64,000 bases of DNA from CAVVEC01 sp963770485 (GCA_963770485.1 CAVYPX010000018.1:23556-87555), one strand, 5' to 3'; counted from the first letter of the stretch, positions 18,160 to 27,296 are shown. Notes: generated by a model not told the origin, from the letters alone. Numbers and translations are program-made.

Positions 18160-19802
18160 TATTTCGTCCCCTTTGCGTGCGCAGAAATAACAGGAACTGC
18201 CACCGCTGCGGTGTCGGGAGCCGGAACCTGATTCGCGGGTCGGGCTGACGCGTTGACGACACCGCTGATTCCCGGATAGCCGGGCCTGACCGTCAGCACA
18301 AGCTGGTTGACGGGTTGCTGCAGGATCTCAAAAAATGGCTTGGGATACAGCCCGATCCAGAAGGCCATCACCAGCAGCGGAGCGAAAGTCAGCACCTCGC
18401 GCGGTGTTAAGTCGTGCAGCTTTTCATTTTTCGGATTGGTCACTGTGCCAAAAAACACGCGCTGGTAGAGCCAGAGGAGGTAAGCGGCCGCCAGAATCAC
18501 TCCCGGCACCGCCCATGCCGCCCACTTCCAGTTTTCCATGAACGTGCCTTGCAGGATGGTGAACTCGCCGACAAAACCGTTCAGCAGCGGCAGTCCCATC
18601 GAGGAAAGAAACATGATCATGGTGATCGTGGCATAGAGCGGCATCACGTTGGAGATGCCGCCGTATTCCGAAATCTCGCGCGTGTGCCGCCGCTCATACA
18701 AAATGCCGACGATCAAAAAGAGCGCGCCGGTCGAAATGCCGTGGTTGATCTGTTGCAGCACCGAACCGCTCAGCCCAAGCGGCGTCAGCGCAAATATCCC
18801 CAGCGTGCAGAAGCCAAGATGGCTCACGGAGGAGTAAGCCACGAGTTTCTTCATGTCCTTCTGCATCAGGGAAACCAGCGCGCCGTAGATGATCCCCACG
18901 ATGGAAAGGAAAATCATCCAGAAGCGCACTTTGGGATGCATGACCACGTCTGGGAAAAAGGGCAAGGCAAAACGGACAAAGCCATACGTCCCCATTTTCA
19001 GCAGAACGCCGGCCAGGATGACGGAACCCGCAGTCGGCGCTTCCACGTGCGCATCGGGCAGCCAGGTGTGGAAGGGAAACATCGGCACCTTGATGGCGAA
19101 GGCCACGAAAAATGCAAAGAACAGCACAATGGCGAACGTGGCGCCGTAGGCGGGATCGTGGAAGATGTGCGGCGCGGTCTGGTAGAGCGCCTGAATGCTG
19201 AAGGTGTACGTGCCGGTCTGGTGGTAGTTGTAGAAATACAAGAACAGGACAGCCAGCAGCATCAGCACGGAGCCGAGCAGCGTATAGAGGAAGAACTTGA
19301 TTGCGGCGTAAAGCTTCCGCGGACCGCCCCAAATCCCGATCAGCAAGTACATGGGCACCAGCATGGCTTCCCAGAAAACAAAGAACAGGAAGAAATCGAG
19401 GGCCATGAAGACGCCGAGCATGCCGGTCTGCAGCACCAGAAACCAGATGTAATATTCCTTCACCCGGTTCTCGATCGCGGTCCACGAGGAGAGGATCGAG
19501 ACCCAGCCGAGCAACGTGGTCAGCATGATCAGCAGGAAGGAAATGCCGTCGATGCCCAGCACATAACCCGCGCCGATCGAGGGAATCCAGTTGTTGGCCG
19601 CGCCCTCGATGAACTTGAATCCGGGCTCGAAGCGCTGCGCCCAGAACCACGGCACCAGCGGCAATGAAACCAGGAGTCCGGCTAAAGCGAAAAGGTTCGC
19701 GATCCAACGGATAGCGTCCTTGTTGTCCTTCGGAACAAACAGGAGCAGGATCGCGCCGGCCAGCGGCGTGAATAAGATGATCGAGAGAATATGACTTTGC
19801 AT
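18159..19802 (-). CDS. nuoM: NADH-quinone oxidoreductase subunit M
   Basis: The second antiporter-like subunit, 547 residues. It contains FFLFFVFWEAMLVPMYLLIGIWGG with the key glutamate, FAIKVPMFPFHTWLPDAHVEAP with the pumping lysine and histidine, and KLVAYSSVSHLGFCTLG. About fourteen helices are predicted. The C-terminal 40 residues are Pro/Ala/Val-rich and longer than usual. The gene lies between nuoL and nuoN in the standard order and overlaps nuoN. Confidence 0.96.
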   Translation of the reverse strand: MQSHILSIILFTPLAGAILLLFVPKDNKDAIRWIANLFALAGLLVSLPLVPWFWAQRFEPGFKFIEGAANNWIPSIGAGYVLGIDGISFLLIMLTTLLGWVSILSSWTAIENRVKEYYIWFLVLQTGMLGVFMALDFFLFFVFWEAMLVPMYLLIGIWGGPRKLYAAIKFFLYTLLGSVLMLLAVLFLYFYNYHQTGTYTFSIQALYQTAPHIFHDPAYGATFAIVLFFAFFVAFAIKVPMFPFHTWLPDAHVEAPTAGSVILAGVLLKMGTYGFVRFALPFFPDVVMHPKVRFWMIFLSIVGIIYGALVSLMQKDMKKLVAYSSVSHLGFCTLGIFALTPLGLSGSVLQQINHGISTGALFLIVGILYERRHTREISEYGGISNVMPLYATITMIMFLSSMGLPLLNGFVGEFTILQGTFMENWKWAAWAVPGVILAAAYLLWLYQRVFFGTVTNPKNEKLHDLTPREVLTFAPLLVMAFWIGLYPKPFFEILQQPVNQLVLTVRPGYPGISGVVNASARPANQVPAPDTAAVAVPVISAHAKGTK

Positions 19803-19850
19803 GTTTAGTCCAGAGACGGTGTGGCGCGGGCATTCTTGCCCGCGCGCTCG

Positions 19851-22010
19851 TCATCGCCAGGCATAATAGGCGACAAATCCAACCAATCCAACTACCATCA
19901 CCAACGCGTACCACTGCACCAATCCCCACTGCAGCAAGCGCATGGGATACGAAAGTATTCGCGACAGATTCGCAGTCCCGTTCACCAGCAGTCCATCAAT
20001 AATCCACTTGTCCCACCAAACCGACAGCGTCCCCGCAAAGCGGGTCATCCATCCCGCCGCGTTGACCGTTCCGTCAATCACGTTCGCGTCGAACCACGAC
20101 GACGCTTCGCCCATTCCCATCGCGCCAAGACGCACACCGCCGACTTTGCGGCGGCCGGTGAAGGCGTAGTCGTAAGCTTCGTCGACGTAGTACTTGTTGA
20201 GAAGCAGGTTGTAAACCGGCGGAGCGGAGGCGGCGATGGGTTCGACATAACCCTTGTCGGCCTCACGATACGCACGCCACGCCATGCCCCACCCAACCAC
20301 GGCTGCGCCAACCGAGAGGAACATCAGTGCATACTCAATCGGACTTGTATGTTCCTCTTCCTTTTGTCCAGCGGCAAGCTGTGCCGCCTTCCCTTCCTCT
20401 TGGAAAACGGTTGCCTCCCGCGCAAATACCGGCTCCAAGAACTTCGCGAAACGATCGGAGCCGCCGAGACTGTGCGGCCAGCCCAACCAACCGGCGCAGA
20501 TGGCACAGACGGCAAGGATCACCAGCGGCACGGTCATCGACCTGGGAGACTCGTGAATGTGATGTTCTACCTCATGGCTCATGCGCGGGCGGCCGTGGAA
20601 AGTCAGAAACATCAGCCGGAACATGTAGAAGGCGGTCATCAGTGCGGTGATGAATCCAATCAGCCAGAGCAGGCGGTAGGCGCCGCCTTCAGAAGACCAC
20701 GCCTGCCACAGAATTTCATCCTTGGAGAAGAATCCTGCGAACGGCGGTATGCCGGCGATGGCGAAAGTCGCGATGAACATGGTCCAGTGCGTGATGGGAA
20801 TGCGTTTATGCAAGTCGCCCATGTTGCGCGTGTCCTGCTCGCCGCTCATGGCGTGGATCACCGAACCGGAGCCAAGGAACAAGAGCGCTTTGAAGAACGC
20901 GTGCGTGAACACATGGAACACGCCAGCGGCAAATGCTCCCACCCCGAGGGCGAGAAACATGTAGCCAAGCTGGGAGACGGTCGAATAGGCCAGCACACGC
21001 TTGATGTCGTTTTGCACCAGGCCGATGGACGCGGCAAAGATGGCGGTGAGCGCGCCGATGATCGCAACTGTCTTCATCGACGTCGGCGCCAGAACGAACA
21101 AGGCATTCGAGCGCGCCACCATATACACTCCGGCCGTCACCATTGTGGCGGCGTGGATCAGCGCGGAAACCGGCGTTGGCCCTTCCATAGCGTCGGGCAG
21201 CCAGACGTAGAGTGGCAACTGCGCCGATTTCCCGCATGCACCTACAAACAAGAGCAATGTCGCTGCGGTAATAATCGGATCGCCGATGGCGAAGTGCCCG
21301 CTGCGGGCCAGGAGGTTGATGTCGGTGAATCGCAGCGATCCGAAATACCAGGCAATCGTGAACATGCCCAGCAGGAAGCCGGCGTCACCGATGCGGTTCA
21401 CGATGAATGCCTTATTGGCGGCGTCACTGGCGGATTTGCGGTGGAAATAAAACCCGATCAGCAGATACGAGCACAGTCCCACGCCTTCCCAGCCCACAAA
21501 CATCAGCGCGTAGTTGTTGCCCAGGATCAGCATGAGCATGGAAAACATGAAGAGGTTCATGTATCCAAAGAAGCGATAGTAGCCGCCTTCATGCCCCATG
21601 TAGCCGATGGAATAAATGTGGATCAACATGCCGACGCCGGTCACAAACAGCAGCCAGATGCTGGAAAGCGGATCGAGCAGGAAACCGGCATCCACGTGGA
21701 ACGGGGCTGGAGTGCCGTCACGCGTAACGTAGTTCAATGTGCCCGCGTCGCGAGAGACGTAGCCCTCGTGAACGGTATCGCTTCCCAGCCAGGTGTAGAG
21801 AATAGTCTGATACGGCTTGCCCGGATTGTCGTGGGCATACCCGGTGTATTGCCAGACTGCGCCACACGCCCAAAGAAATGCCACCACAACCACACCGACG
21901 CAGACCGCGCTGACGGTGGACTTCTGCAGCTTGCGGCCAAAGAAAAACATCATCGCCGCGCCGAAGGCCGGCAGCAGCGGGATAAGCCAGATGTGGGAAA
22001 GAAAAAACAT
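19851..22010 (-). CDS. nuoL: NADH-quinone oxidoreductase subunit L
   Basis: The distal proton-pumping subunit, 719 residues, with the long lateral helix expected at the C-terminus. It contains MFVGWEGVGLCSYLLIGFYF, KSAQLPLYVWLPDAMEGPTPVSALIHAATMV and KRVLAYSTVSQLGYMFLA, all diagnostic. A longer loop near residues 60-110 (YAHDNPGKPYQ... to FHVDAGFLLDP) is normal for this subunit. It is separated from nuoK by 162 bp holding a dispersed repeat. Confidence 0.97.
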   Translation of the reverse strand: MFFLSHIWLIPLLPAFGAAMMFFFGRKLQKSTVSAVCVGVVVVAFLWACGAVWQYTGYAHDNPGKPYQTILYTWLGSDTVHEGYVSRDAGTLNYVTRDGTPAPFHVDAGFLLDPLSSIWLLFVTGVGMLIHIYSIGYMGHEGGYYRFFGYMNLFMFSMLMLILGNNYALMFVGWEGVGLCSYLLIGFYFHRKSASDAANKAFIVNRIGDAGFLLGMFTIAWYFGSLRFTDINLLARSGHFAIGDPIITAATLLLFVGACGKSAQLPLYVWLPDAMEGPTPVSALIHAATMVTAGVYMVARSNALFVLAPTSMKTVAIIGALTAIFAASIGLVQNDIKRVLAYSTVSQLGYMFLALGVGAFAAGVFHVFTHAFFKALLFLGSGSVIHAMSGEQDTRNMGDLHKRIPITHWTMFIATFAIAGIPPFAGFFSKDEILWQAWSSEGGAYRLLWLIGFITALMTAFYMFRLMFLTFHGRPRMSHEVEHHIHESPRSMTVPLVILAVCAICAGWLGWPHSLGGSDRFAKFLEPVFAREATVFQEEGKAAQLAAGQKEEEHTSPIEYALMFLSVGAAVVGWGMAWRAYREADKGYVEPIAASAPPVYNLLLNKYYVDEAYDYAFTGRRKVGGVRLGAMGMGEASSWFDANVIDGTVNAAGWMTRFAGTLSVWWDKWIIDGLLVNGTANLSRILSYPMRLLQWGLVQWYALVMVVGLVGFVAYYAWR

Positions 22011-22046
22011 GTCGTTGGTCGTTCGCCGTTAGTCGTTGGCCTACTT

Positions 22047-22131
22047 TGTCATCCTGAGCGTAGCGAAGGATCTATGGATTTTCTCGACGCTTGCAACAAT
22101 GCATAGATTCTTCGCTTCGCTCAGAATGACA
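22047..22131. repeat. 85-bp inverted repeat of the TGTCATCCTGAGCG type
   Basis: TGTCATCCTGAGCGTAGCGAAGGATCTATG is answered by CATAGATTCTTCGCTTCGCTCAGAATGACA, forming one long imperfect hairpin between nuoK and nuoL. It is a short relative of the 215-bp elements. Confidence 0.7.
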
Positions 22132-22172
22132 GCGCCTTTTTCTACTACTCGCTACTAACTTCCAGCTGCCAG

Positions 22173-22478
22173 CTACCACTTAAGTAGATCCACCTCATCC
22201 ACATTCACCGTCTCCTTGTTGCGGAAGAAGGCGATCAAAATTCCCAGGCCAACCGCTGCCTCAGCCGCGGCATCGGTGATCACGAAGATCGCAAATATCT
22301 GCCCGTGCAATCCCCACAGCCGTGAGAACGCCACCAGGTTCAGATTCACCGCATTCAGGATCAGCTCAATCGACATCAGGACAATGACCACGTTGCGGCG
22401 AGTCAACACCCCGATCACGCCCAGAACAAAGAGCGCCGCGGCGGTTACGAGATAGTGGAGTGTGGTTATTGGCGCCAC
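22173..22478 (-). CDS. nuoK: NADH-quinone oxidoreductase subunit K
   Basis: This small membrane-arm subunit contains two essential glutamates in the proton path, here in VLMSIELILNAVNLN and FVITDAAAEAAVGLGI. A GTG start at 22478 gives 101 residues, the family norm, and has GAGGGA about six bases upstream. The longer reading frame to 22550 would translate a palindromic repeat, so I reject it. It lies between nuoJ and nuoL. Confidence 0.94.
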   Translation of the reverse strand: MAPITTLHYLVTAAALFVLGVIGVLTRRNVVIVLMSIELILNAVNLNLVAFSRLWGLHGQIFAIFVITDAAAEAAVGLGILIAFFRNKETVNVDEVDLLKW

Positions 22479-22490
22479 CAGTGTTCCCTC

Positions 22491-22543
22491 AGGGGCTAAA
22501 GCCCCTTGTTTTTCGCACTTGATGGCACGGCTAAAGCCGTGCC
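22491..22543. repeat. paired CTAAAG palindromes upstream of nuoK
   Basis: Two hairpins with the same loop, AGGGGCTAAAGCCCCT (22491-22506) and GGCACGGCTAAAGCCGTGCC (22524-22543), sit between nuoJ and nuoK. The first ends four to ten bases before the nuoK ribosome binding site, so it could affect nuoK translation. Confidence 0.65.
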
Positions 22544-22561
22544 CTTCCACAATTCAGCCGT

Positions 22562-22614
22562 TACCCAGTAGCTAGGGAAACCTAGCTACTAGCCCCTAGC
22601 TACTAACTACTAAA
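22562..22614. repeat. tandem TAGCTAC-type spacer
   Basis: Imperfect repeats of CTAGCTACTA (CCCAGTAGCTAGGGAAACCTAGCTACTAGCC) end at the nuoJ stop codon region. The tract includes an inverted pair GTAGCTAGG / CCTAGCTAC. Confidence 0.55.
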
Positions 22615-23119
22615 TTCTCTTCTTCGCCATAACGACTGCACCGATAATCGCAACCAGCAGCAATAGCGAAGCGATCTCAAAGGCGAACATATATTGTCCG
22701 TAAAGCATCACGCCGATCTGCTGGGTATTGCTGTTCTCGGCCGGCTGCGCGATATGCTCAGGAAATAAATCTTTTCCTTTCACGTACACCAGCACGAACA
22801 GCACGCCCAGTGCCGCGGCGGCGAGAACCCCGATCAGCCATTGCTTGTTGAACTGCTCTTCTTTTTGCGAGCGCTCGATGTTCACCAGCATGATCACAAA
22901 CAGGAACAGCACCATGATTCCGCCGGCATACAGAATGATCTGGACGCCGGCGACAAACGGCGCATAGAGCATCAGGTACAGCCCGGCTTGCGCCAGCAGG
23001 CCCAGAATCAACGCCAACGCAGAATGCACGGGATTCTTGCGCGTGATCACCAAGACGCCGCTGAGCACGGTCAGCCCGGACAAGAAGTAGAAGAAAAAGG
23101 TTGTCGCTACCGGCTGCAT
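22610..23119 (-). CDS. nuoJ: NADH-quinone oxidoreductase subunit J
   Basis: The 169-residue protein has five hydrophobic segments. It contains FFYFLSGLTVLSGVLVITRKNPVHSAL and the pi-bulge helix YAGGIMVLFLFVIMLV, both typical of NuoJ. Its ATG starts one base after the nuoH stop, which leaves no space for nuoI at its usual site between nuoH and nuoJ. Confidence 0.95.
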   Translation of the reverse strand: MQPVATTFFFYFLSGLTVLSGVLVITRKNPVHSALALILGLLAQAGLYLMLYAPFVAGVQIILYAGGIMVLFLFVIMLVNIERSQKEEQFNKQWLIGVLAAAALGVLFVLVYVKGKDLFPEHIAQPAENSNTQQIGVMLYGQYMFAFEIASLLLLVAIIGAVVMAKKRI

Positions 23120-23120
23120 A

Positions 23121-24371
23121 TCAGAGCAACACCCCCAGAATGGCCGTCAGGATGAGCACGCCGATCGCAATCGGCAGCAATACCTTCCATCCGACTTTCA
23201 TAAGCTGATCGAAACGGTAGCGCGGCCACGTGGCCCGATACCATATGTAGAGATACATGAACACCGCGACTTTCGCGACAAACCAGAAAATATCCTGAAT
23301 GCGGTCGCGCACCGGAGGAGCAAAAAGTATCAAACCAATCAGGCCCAGTACCGCGCCAAATCCCGCCAGGCCGAGAGTCTGAATCCGGAAATAGGGATGC
23401 TTCGGCATGCGCACGACCCCGACGAAGGCAATGACCGCCAAAGCTATGAAAATCGCTCCCGGAAACAGGGAGAACACCAGATCCCAGATCGCGCCGGTCA
23501 ACGTATTTGGAAATGGCCGCATCCAGCCGCCCAGCCACAAAGTCACCGCGATGGATGAGACTGCGATCATCGCGGCATACTCGCCCAACATGAACAGCGA
23601 CCAGCGCAAGCCGCTGTATTCCGTGTGGAAGCCGGCCGTCAGCTCGGATTCAGCCTCCGGCAAATCAAACGGCGCGCGATTCGTTTCCGCCACCATTGCG
23701 ATGGCGAAAATGACAAATGCGATGAAGCCCAAAGGAAAAAACTTGAACAGGAACCAGATTTGCTGCTGTTGTTGCGCCTGGACGATGCCGATCATGCTCA
23801 GCGTTCCGGTGCCGGTCTTGTTCAAACTGGTCATCAGAACGGCGGACACCACGGCCATTCCCATGGCCACTTCGTAAGAGACCATCTGGGCGCTGGAGCG
23901 GAGCGCGCCAATCAGCGGATAATGCGAGTTCGATGCCCATCCCGCCATCACCACGCCTAAGACAGCCAGCGACGAAACGCCCAGCATAAACAGCACGCCG
24001 ATATTCAGATCGGTAATGGCGTGTGTCGGACCGAAAGGCACAACAATGTACACAGAGAACGCGGCACAAAGAATGATCAGCGGTGCAATCCAGAAAACGA
24101 ATTTATCCGCTTTGTCCGGGACGATGTCTTCTTTAGTGAACAGCTTGATGGCATCGGCAATCGGTTGCAGCAAGCCGTGCGGGCCGACCCGCATAGGACC
24201 GAGGCGGATCTGAAAATGCGCCAGCGCTTTCCGCTCCAGCCAGTTCATCGCCATAACTGCGACGGAGACTCCGCCAAAAACCACCAGAATGTAGACGAAA
24301 GCCCAGAAGACGTTGCCCGCCTGCCCTGGGGTCGTATTGCTGCTGAGGTAGGAAGTGATGTAATCGAGCAT
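23121..24371 (-). CDS. nuoH: NADH-quinone oxidoreductase subunit H
   Basis: NuoH forms the quinone-binding chamber at the junction of the two arms of complex I. The 416-residue protein contains NWLERKALAHFQIRLGPMRVGP, the QPIADAIKLFTKED signature and AETNRAPFDLPEAESELTAGFHTEYSG. Its ATG overlaps the nuoD stop by one base (TGATG). The C-terminal part is longer than in E. coli but ordinary for this gene type. Confidence 0.96.
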   Translation of the reverse strand: MLDYITSYLSSNTTPGQAGNVFWAFVYILVVFGGVSVAVMAMNWLERKALAHFQIRLGPMRVGPHGLLQPIADAIKLFTKEDIVPDKADKFVFWIAPLIILCAAFSVYIVVPFGPTHAITDLNIGVLFMLGVSSLAVLGVVMAGWASNSHYPLIGALRSSAQMVSYEVAMGMAVVSAVLMTSLNKTGTGTLSMIGIVQAQQQQQIWFLFKFFPLGFIAFVIFAIAMVAETNRAPFDLPEAESELTAGFHTEYSGLRWSLFMLGEYAAMIAVSSIAVTLWLGGWMRPFPNTLTGAIWDLVFSLFPGAIFIALAVIAFVGVVRMPKHPYFRIQTLGLAGFGAVLGLIGLILFAPPVRDRIQDIFWFVAKVAVFMYLYIWYRATWPRYRFDQLMKVGWKVLLPIAIGVLILTAILGVLL

Positions 24372-25540
24372 CAGCGGTCCACCTCACCCAGCACGATGTC
24401 GAGGGTACCAATCACCGCGATGACGTCTGCTACCAGTTGCCCACGCACCATGATGTCGAGCGCCTGCAGATTTACAAACGATGGCGGCCGCACACGAATG
24501 CGGTAGGGTTGCGTGGAGCCGTCGCTGACGATGAAATACCCTAGCTCTCCTTTGGGCGCTTCGATCGAGTGGTAAATCTCGCCCACCGGTGGCTTCATGA
24601 CCTTCGGAACCTTGGCCATGATCGGCCCTTCGGGAATTCGATCGACCGCCTGCCGGATAATCCGCAACGACTGCCGCATTTCCTCCATGCGAACCAGATA
24701 CCGGTCGTAAGTGTCGCCGTTCGTGCCGGTGGGAATCTCGAAATCAAATTCCGAGTAGGCGGCATAGGGCTGAGCTTTGCGCAGATCCCACTTCACCCCG
24801 CTGGCCCGCAGAACAGGTCCGGTCACGCCCAGCGCAATGCAGTCTTTTGCGGAGATCGTGCCCACGTTCTTCGTCCGGTCCAGCCAGATGCGGTTCGTGG
24901 TCAGCAATTCCTCATACTCTTCGATTTTCGGCGGAGCAAAATCGAGGAACTTTTTGACGTCGTCCTCGAAACCTTCGTAGGTCTCGTACAGACATCCGCC
25001 GATGCGGAAAGCGTGCGTCGTCAGGCGGGCGCCGCAATACTTCTCGAAAATCTTGAGAATTTCTTCCCGGTCGCGGAAGGTGTAGAAGAGCGGGGTCATG
25101 GCGCCGATATCGAGCGCATGCGTGCCCAACCAAAGCTGATGGCTAGCCAGCCGATTCAGTTCCGTGAGGATGACGCGAATATATTTGGCGCGCGGCGGCG
25201 CTTCCACATTGAGGAGTTTTTCCACCGCCTCGCAGTAGCCCAGACCATTCGAGACCGCCGCCACATAATCCATGCGGTCCACGTAAGGATTGAACATCGT
25301 ATAGGTGCGGTGCTCTGCGATCTTCTCCACTCCGCGATGCAGATAGCCGATGACGCACTCCGTTCCCAGAACCTTCTCGCCATCCAGCTTGAGAATCACG
25401 CGCAGCACGCCGTGGGTGGCCGGATGCTGCGGGCCCATATTGATAATGAGTTCGTTGGTATCGAGAAAAGTCTTATCCGGTTCGCCGAGTTCAAGATGCG
25501 AGAGATAGGCCTTGGGATCGGTCGTCGTGGGCTCTGTCAT
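24371..25540 (-). CDS. nuoD: NADH-quinone oxidoreductase subunit D
   Basis: The 49-kDa-type subunit lines the quinone site with NuoB. It contains INMGPQHPATHGVLR with the quinone-site histidine, GYLHRGVEK, RMDYVAAVSN and the C-terminal region PPSFVNLQALDIMVRGQLVADVIAVIGTLDIVLGEVDR. ATG 25540 overlaps the nuoC stop (ATGA), so I prefer it to the upstream ATG at 25576. NuoC and NuoD are separate here, not fused. The partner NuoB is not encoded in the window. Confidence 0.96.
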   Translation of the reverse strand: MTEPTTTDPKAYLSHLELGEPDKTFLDTNELIINMGPQHPATHGVLRVILKLDGEKVLGTECVIGYLHRGVEKIAEHRTYTMFNPYVDRMDYVAAVSNGLGYCEAVEKLLNVEAPPRAKYIRVILTELNRLASHQLWLGTHALDIGAMTPLFYTFRDREEILKIFEKYCGARLTTHAFRIGGCLYETYEGFEDDVKKFLDFAPPKIEEYEELLTTNRIWLDRTKNVGTISAKDCIALGVTGPVLRASGVKWDLRKAQPYAAYSEFDFEIPTGTNGDTYDRYLVRMEEMRQSLRIIRQAVDRIPEGPIMAKVPKVMKPPVGEIYHSIEAPKGELGYFIVSDGSTQPYRIRVRPPSFVNLQALDIMVRGQLVADVIAVIGTLDIVLGEVDR

Positions 25541-26220
25541 TGGCCGCTCTCGATTCCCAGGTTGATCTGCACCCACTCCTGATCCTGCTGAATGATTCCA
25601 TAATCTTTGCGCAGCGGGTAGCCTTTCCAGCCGTCGGGCAGCAAAATGCGTTTCAAATCGGGATGCCCGTCAAAGCGGATGCCGAACATGTCATAGACTT
25701 CGCGCTCCAGCCAGTTCGCCGTCGGCCAAATGGAAACCGAACTCGGCAGGGTCTCACCATCGGCGATCATGGTCTTCACGCGAATCCGTTCGTTGCGCGG
25801 GAAGGAATACAGAATCCAGATGACGTCGAACTGTCTTTCGCGATTCGGGTAGTGTAGCGCGGTCACATCCACGCAGTAATCGAACTGCTCCTGGTCGCGG
25901 AGAACCTGCAACACATCGGTGATAATCGAAGATTCCACCACCATGTAGTTCTGGCCGAGGTAGCTGCTGGCCTCGCGAATCCCCGTACCATGGCGGCCCT
26001 TGAGCTTGCTCACCATGGGAGAATCCCACGGAATGGTAGCGGGCCCGGCAGGCTTCGCGGGTGCGGCGTGAGTTGCGGGCGGAACAGGTTTTGGCGGAAC
26101 CGGAGAAGCTGCAGGTTTTTCTATGGGAGCAGACTGAACTGTGCCGGGAATGGGCTTCTCCGCCGGCGGTTTCGGCTCTCCGCTCGGCGGAGGCGTAGGC
26201 GATTTGGTTTCCTCAGGCAT
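25537..26220 (-). CDS. nuoC: NADH-quinone oxidoreductase subunit C with Pro/Ala-rich N-terminal extension
   Basis: The 30-kDa-type subunit. The domain proper starts near residue 75 with SYLGQNYMVVE. It continues through VDVTALHYPNRERQFDVIWILYS and WLEREVYDMFGIRFDGHPDLKRIL, which is the family signature. The first 70 residues are almost only P, A, E, K, S and T and are unusual. Start choice is open: ATG 26220 has GGAGG 16 bases upstream, and TTG 26235 has it too close. It overlaps nuoD by four bases. Confidence 0.93.
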   Translation of the reverse strand: MPEETKSPTPPPSGEPKPPAEKPIPGTVQSAPIEKPAASPVPPKPVPPATHAAPAKPAGPATIPWDSPMVSKLKGRHGTGIREASSYLGQNYMVVESSIITDVLQVLRDQEQFDYCVDVTALHYPNRERQFDVIWILYSFPRNERIRVKTMIADGETLPSSVSIWPTANWLEREVYDMFGIRFDGHPDLKRILLPDGWKGYPLRKDYGIIQQDQEWVQINLGIESGQ

Positions 26221-26529
26221 CCCGCGAAAAGTCAAACCTCCGGCTCGGCAGACGGTTTGGAGGAACGTTAACTTTTAACAGCTTGGGAACGGCCCTGTCA
26301 ACGACGAGCGTCCGCCTCAGTCTCAGCAAACTCGAAGATTCCTTAGAAACGACTGGTTGTCTCCGCGCACTTTGCGGCTGTTCTCAGCCGTCTCCGCGTT
26401 TTAAGATTTTGACGAGACTCGGCAAACACAAAGTTTTAGATCGCGGAGGTCGCGGAGAACCCCCGTGGAGTGCGCCGAGAAACCAGGCAGAGAGCAGACT
26501 GGGCCTGCGCCCGCTCACGTGGCGTCCCG

Positions 26530-26850
26530 TCACGCCCGGCGAGCCGCCGACTGGTGCGCCTCGATCACGTCGCGGATGCGTTGCGCGTCGGCCTTGCGAT
26601 GTCCGTGGCTGGCGATCGGATCGGTGCCTCCGGTCGATTCAATCACGATGTCAGACCACAAAATGCCCGTCGAAATCTTCACCGACGCCACTTGCATGAT
26701 GGCAATGCTTTCCTCGGTGTTGCCAAACAGTCGTGGCTTGACCCGGCTGACTCTCTGCGGGCTGACCACAATCCGCGTCGGGAAAAACAAGTTCCCCCTG
26801 GTCCAGCGGCTGGCGATGAAGGTCTCTCCGGCGGCAGTGTCATTCGTCAT
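26530..26850 (-). CDS. small PH-like domain protein in the nuoB position
   Basis: The 106-residue protein has no signal peptide or membrane helix. Its pattern (FIASRWTRGNLFFPTRIVVSPQRVSRVKPRLFG, later ISTGILWSDIVIESTGGTDPI) resembles the bacterial PH-like domains bPH_2/YdbS. The C-terminal helix is DAQRIRDVIEAHQ. It is transcribed between nuoA and nuoC, where nuoB normally stands. It contains no cysteines, so it cannot replace the N2 iron-sulfur subunit. A role in complex I is only suggested by position. Confidence 0.6.
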   Translation of the reverse strand: MTNDTAAGETFIASRWTRGNLFFPTRIVVSPQRVSRVKPRLFGNTEESIAIMQVASVKISTGILWSDIVIESTGGTDPIASHGHRKADAQRIRDVIEAHQSAARRA

Positions 26851-26939
26851 GAGAGCGGCAGATTCCGTGACCTGGCCCTTTTTCTACGGTCTCAACACGA
26901 ACCGCTGCTGGCTAAGTGCTAATTGCTAGATGCTGCTTC

Positions 26940-27296
26940 TCACACCCACTCGAGAGCCCCTTTTTTCCAGATCCAGATGTAACCCACGATCAGGACGGCC
27001 AGGAAGATCAGCATCTCGACCAAACCGAACACGCCCAGCGCCTTGAATTTCACCGCCCAGGGAAACAGGAAGATGGTCTCTACGTCGAAGACCACAAACA
27101 GGATGGCGATAATGTAGTAACGAACGGTGTAGCGTCCGCGAGAATTGTCATAGGGATCGATGCCACACTCGTAGGGCATCAGCTTGACGCGGTTGGGATT
27201 CTCCGGCCGCACCAGCTTGGCCAGCACCAGGGTGAGCGGGATCAGAATCGCGACGACAGCGACGAAGATGAAGAGTGGAACGTAGTTTTGGGGCAT
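26940..27296 (-). CDS. nuoA: NADH-quinone oxidoreductase subunit A
   Basis: This 118-residue membrane-arm subunit has three helices. It contains MPYECGIDPYDNSRGRYTVRYYIIAILFVVFDVETIFLFPWAV, the diagnostic loop with the conserved cysteine and the VFDVE motif. It is the first gene of the complex I block. The upstream 287 bp should hold the operon promoter, but I see no convincing box. Confidence 0.96.
   Translation of the reverse strand: MPQNYVPLFIFVAVVAILIPLTLVLAKLVRPENPNRVKLMPYECGIDPYDNSRGRYTVRYYIIAILFVVFDVETIFLFPWAVKFKALGVFGLVEMLIFLAVLIVGYIWIWKKGALEWV

Noticed and set aside
18414..19667. 417-residue open frame on the plus strand
   Set aside because: Antisense to nuoM; no domain-like sequence.
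19821..22106. 761-residue open frame on the plus strand
   Set aside because: It is exactly antisense to nuoL, with Gly/His/Arg/Gln-rich composition typical of a shadow frame in high-GC coding DNA.
24569..25582. 337-residue open frame on the plus strand
   Set aside because: Antisense to nuoD.
26236..26939. search for nuoB between nuoA and nuoC
   Set aside because: No frame has the cysteine pattern of NuoB; only the PH-like protein is supported.
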